NCBI GenBank assembly: GCA_021464245.1
Contig: JADCRB010000068.1
Coordinates: 12,222,544-12,286,543, forward strand
DNA: 64,000 bases
Direction: 5' to 3'
From: Carallia brachiata
Lineage: Eukaryota > Streptophyta > Magnoliopsida > Malpighiales > Rhizophoraceae
The translations under genes were made by a program, and so were the position numbers. Positions within the stretch are counted from its first letter, which is position 1. Every line of letters begins with the position of its first letter. A model generated the notes under the pieces. The model did not search any database. It was not told where the DNA came from and saw nothing but the letters and a program-made list of their open reading frames with translations. Below, piece after piece: positions 60,811 through 64,000 of the stretch.

Positions 60811-62339
60811 TCACATGAAGTCAGTAGAATCCAAAATATCTGAGATTTCGAATTTCAACAAGTTGCTACAATAGCTTTCTATCTCATCTTCAGGGCTGCT
60901 GCTGCTGCCACCATTGATGTACGTTGTTGAATTCGAGTTCAATGGTGTTGGGCTGGATGAAGGCGTTGCTAAAACGGACGCATAATAGTTGTTGTTGTAA
61001 TAACTTGGTCCAGGAACATATTCTTCTGTCAAACTGGAACCCATTCCATTGCTTTGCCAATTATCATAACTTAGCTGAGAGCTTCGAGAGCTGAAATTGG
61101 AGATATGATCCGATTGGAATTGTTGGTCCACAAGTTGTGATTCGCATTCACCACAAAATGGAACAAAAAGAGAACTAGTCAATGTAGCACAACTTGTCAT
61201 TTCTTGTGGCCTTTGAAATTGGCTGGCTTCGACTAATATTGGTTGATAATGATCTTGGTGGTTTTGGACTTTCCCCCAACAGAGTTGGTTTTCTTGATCA
61301 TTTTGGAGGCCGAAGTTGTGGTTGAGTTCACGGGGAGATGACATCAGAGATGTGGCCAGCCGCAGATGGTCTTGGTCAATTAGGGGTTGCTGGACCCCTC
61401 CATGGAATTTTGGAACGTTGATTTGAGATGAATTGTAGAGAGATGAGCTTAGGATTGAGGAGAGGTCAAGAAGATCAAGTCTAGGACCGTGAGTCACCGG
61501 ATCAATTCCCATCCGGAAAAGCTGTTTTCTGATGTGGGTGTTCCAGTAGTTTTTGATTTCATTGTCAGTTCTTCCTGGTAAGCGAGCAGCAATGGCGGAC
61601 CACCTGTATAATTCCAAAACAAGTTCAGCAAATAACCAACCAAAATATTGATATCTAATAATTTTTTGGTCTTAAAGAAAGGTCAAAGCCAATATTACAT
61701 TAGAGCAGAGAGAATTTTGGAAAGGATTGATATAGTGCTAGTGAATTTGCTGCTTAGTTCAATGTGCTTAGTTCCATATGGATATCGAATAATGCAATAA
61801 TCTAAAATTACATTGAAAGGCAATAACTTACTTGTTTCCCAATATGCTATGAAGTTGAATTATTGTCTCCTCCTCTTCGAAGGAAAATTTCCCTCTCTTG
61901 ATGTCAGGTCTCAGATAGTTAGTCCACCGAAGACGGCAACTCTTTCCATGCCTTTGCAGTCCTACATGCATATATAATCAAAACAGCAAATACCCATTAC
62001 CACAAAGCACCATAATCAAAAGGATCAATATTCTAATCATGCATGCATCCAAAACATCAGGAAACAAGAAAAGAAGTAACAATACACAATACTCTAAACA
62101 TTAATTATGAGGTTTATAAAATAGTTAGATATACGCAATTTTACTCTTTTATTTAAAAGGGTTAAAACAAATCAACAGAAATGAATGACATATATCAATC
62201 ACTTACCAGCATTCTTTGGCAGGGTCCTCCAATTTCCATGCCCATGTTTTGTAATGTAATCAATCAGCTTCTTATCCTCCTCCGGGGTCCATGGTCCTTT
62301 CTTTGGGCCATTATTGTCACAACACGGTGCTCTTCCCAT
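60811..62339 (-). CDS. R2R3-MYB transcription factor, MYB102/MYB74/MYB41 group
   Basis: Exons: 62339-62207, 61961-61832 and 61603-60811, 351 residues without a break. The two introns sit at the usual R2R3-MYB positions (after residue 44 in phase 1, and within codon 88 in phase 2). R2 has W17, W37 and W57; R3 has F70, W89 and W108. The stretch after R3, [20 protein letters not shown], and the tail [18 protein letters not shown] match Arabidopsis MYB102 and relatives. These are nuclear activators linked to osmotic stress, wounding, ABA and, for MYB41, suberin deposition. One odd point: residue 49 is His (GLQRHGKSC) where most plant MYBs have Cys, while C53 is kept. The acidic C-terminus is the likely activation region. 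Confidence 0.93.
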
Positions 62340-62677
62340 GGTGATTGATCTGGTAGTGTACAGTAATCTAGCTCCTCTTTAGAAGGCCAGCACTACTTGT
62401 CACCTGTTTAATATTTTCTTCCTTCTAATTAAGGGTTTTTTGCAAGAATGTTAGATAAGAGATGTAGGGCTCCGAATGGGAACGTACATGTCTTATTAAT
62501 AGCAAGAGGAGAAGGGAAACAAACGAAGAGAAGTCAAAAGGATTTGGTGCCGTCCTTTGTTAATCTCATTGGCGACGTGTCCTTCCATTTTAGAGGGATA
62601 GATGTCAGAAAGTCCAATCTCCATGCATGTCGTCCATTAATTTCTTAAACGCTCCCTCAATGGCCGAGAAAAAAGAG
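62340..62677 (-). promoter_or_regulatory. Promoter region of the MYB gene
   Basis: This is the immediate upstream region of the MYB start codon on the minus strand. No single element stands out clearly enough to name. A MITE-like element begins about 340 bp upstream of the start codon and may contribute to the promoter. Confidence 0.4.
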
Positions 62678-62917
62678 TCCTGTTATCTGTACGGAAAAAA
62701 ATTGTAGAATAGATAAAAAAAAATTTTATGCAATTAAATAATTTATTTATATAACAAGATATTTAATTTTTATAACAAAAAAATATATAAAAAAATACTT
62801 TCAAATTTTATTATAATAATTTAACGTTTCATTACACAAAAAATATAACTAGTTGCACAAATAAAATTTCTTGTCTGTTTCAGGTCCACTTTTTTCCCGT
62901 CCACTAGTCTTTTCCCG
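62678..62917. mobile_element. MITE-like inverted-repeat element, copy 2 (upstream of the MYB gene)
   Basis: The right end in reverse complement reads GGGAAAAGACTAGTGGACGG and then ACAGACAAGAAATTTTATTT followed by GTGCAACTAG, matching the 60.1-kb element (GTGGACAGGAAAATAAGAC and TTTTTGTGCAACCAG). The left end, with GTTATCTGTACGGAAAA and AAATTTTATGCAATTAA, pairs imperfectly with it. It is more decayed than copy 1. Confidence 0.55.
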
Positions 62918-64000
62918 AAAAAAATTTATTAAGAAAATTTTTATAACGTAAGTTATTAAATTTATTGTATAACTATATTGATTATATATATAATTAAAAG
63001 AAAAAAATTATTATTATTTTATTATACAATAAATTTAATTGGTTGCAAACGATTTTCAATTGATTTTATTTTAAAAATTCTTCTAAACACTTTTCTTCTA
63101 ACTATACAATTTTTTCTTTTCGTAAAATGAAATAAGAAATAATCATAAATTAATTATATAAATGAGTTTAATTTTTAATAAATAATTAAATATTTACTTT
63201 TTAAAAAATTAAATTTTAAACATATTTAATATTATTTTAAATATATTTAATATTCCTTTAAGTCTTGACTCCAAAAACAAAAAATTTTCAAACTTTTTTT
63301 TTGCTAAAAATTTTTTTTCTATTACCTATGAATATTTTATAGTTATTTTTTTTTATATCTTTCTAGTATTTTTTCCTTTCTTAAAAAAATAAAAAGAAAT
63401 ATTTAGTAACAACATTTATATAGTAACAAAGTTATGAGCATTGGATGGTTAAAATTTTAAAAAAATTATAAGTAAATTTGTAAATATCGTTAAATAAATT
63501 ATACGTGTGGCTAGTTTGTCACTACTTAAAATTAATTTGTATACTAAAACTAAAAACAAAACAGTTAATTATGAAAATTTTAATGCAAAATCCTAATTTT
63601 AAGTTGTTATAACTCTAATTTGATTCTACTGCCAGTCATTTTCTGTCTGGGGAGTGTCCCTACTCATCTGTATTCATGTTACAGCAACTGTCGCTACATG
63701 AGGAGCCACCTAACCCCAAATTTGAAAAGACGCAACTAGGTGTACTAAGGGCACATAGGCGCAAGTCCAAAACACTAATAATTTTTAAAAAAATAAATTT
63801 AAATTAAAACTTAAATTTAGATAAATATTATCTTAAATTTTAAATTTTAAATTTTAAATTTCAGATTTTATATTCTAAATCTTAAATTTCAAACTCTTAT
63901 ATCATAAAAAATAGTAATAATAAAATATTCATATATATAATAAGATGTGTACACCGACTTTTTTTTTAAAATTTATATGACCCTGAGATTTTTCGATCAT
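62918..64000. other. Right flank, AT-rich spacer
   Basis: No gene is recognised. A less AT-rich piece at about 63640-63760 holds no known coding sequence. The end is low-complexity, with repeated TTAAATTT words (about 63830-63880). Confidence 0.45.

Noticed and set aside
1..64000. CRISPR arrays, bacterial operons, phage or viral genes
   Set aside because: No regularly spaced repeats with unique spacers and no prokaryotic or viral genes; all recognised genes are plant nuclear genes with introns.

Overview
The window is nuclear DNA of a flowering plant, most likely a eudicot. It is AT-rich, its genes are split by GT-AG introns, it is full of short poly-A/T runs, MITEs, SINEs and decayed LINE pieces, and its genes belong to plant-specific families (R2R3-MYB, WRC/RING/JmjC protein, ENT3-type nucleoside transporters, MIR397). 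The species cannot be named from the sequence.

Layout. 1-3.3 kb: gene-poor, with a decayed LINE (2.2-2.9 kb). 3.3-4.7 kb: two-exon PB1-domain protein, minus strand. 4.8-22.7 kb: gene-poor, holding RNase H-like LINE remnants (8.7, 11.6-11.9 and 20.0-20.7 kb), a clean 635-bp hAT-type MITE with an 8-bp target duplication (14.25-14.88 kb), a SINE (14.9-15.3 kb), a fold-back element (10.4-10.9 kb), a 95-bp tandem repeat (13.1-13.4 kb) and a broken copy of a SYP61-type syntaxin gene (17.4-18.1 kb). 22.7-34.4 kb: three tandem ENT3-like equilibrative nucleoside transporter genes, plus strand, each with the same nine coding exons. 35.8 kb: a tRNA-derived SINE. 38.0-38.6 kb: an intact stand-alone RNase H-like gene. 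42.15-42.30 kb: a MIR397 hairpin with a TATA box and inverted GTAC (copper-response) motifs upstream. 45.3-50.6 kb: a 12-exon JMJ24-like WRC/RING/JmjC gene. 53.5 kb: another SINE. 60.8-62.3 kb: a three-exon R2R3-MYB gene of the MYB102/MYB74/MYB41 group, minus strand, with a related MITE on each side.

Genes and themes. There is no operon-like organisation. The ENT cluster is a local duplication for nucleoside uptake. MIR397 is a post-transcriptional regulator of laccases and is normally copper-controlled. The JMJ24-like protein keeps its RING and WRC zinc modules but has lost both iron-binding histidines of the JmjC domain, so it probably acts as a ubiquitin ligase rather than a demethylase.

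Quality caveat. All three ENT genes and the JMJ24-like gene carry isolated one- or two-base indels inside otherwise well-preserved exons, while their splice sites are intact. Assembly error and pseudogenisation are both possible; the pattern resembles uncorrected long-read indels. The PB1, RNase H and MYB genes read cleanly.
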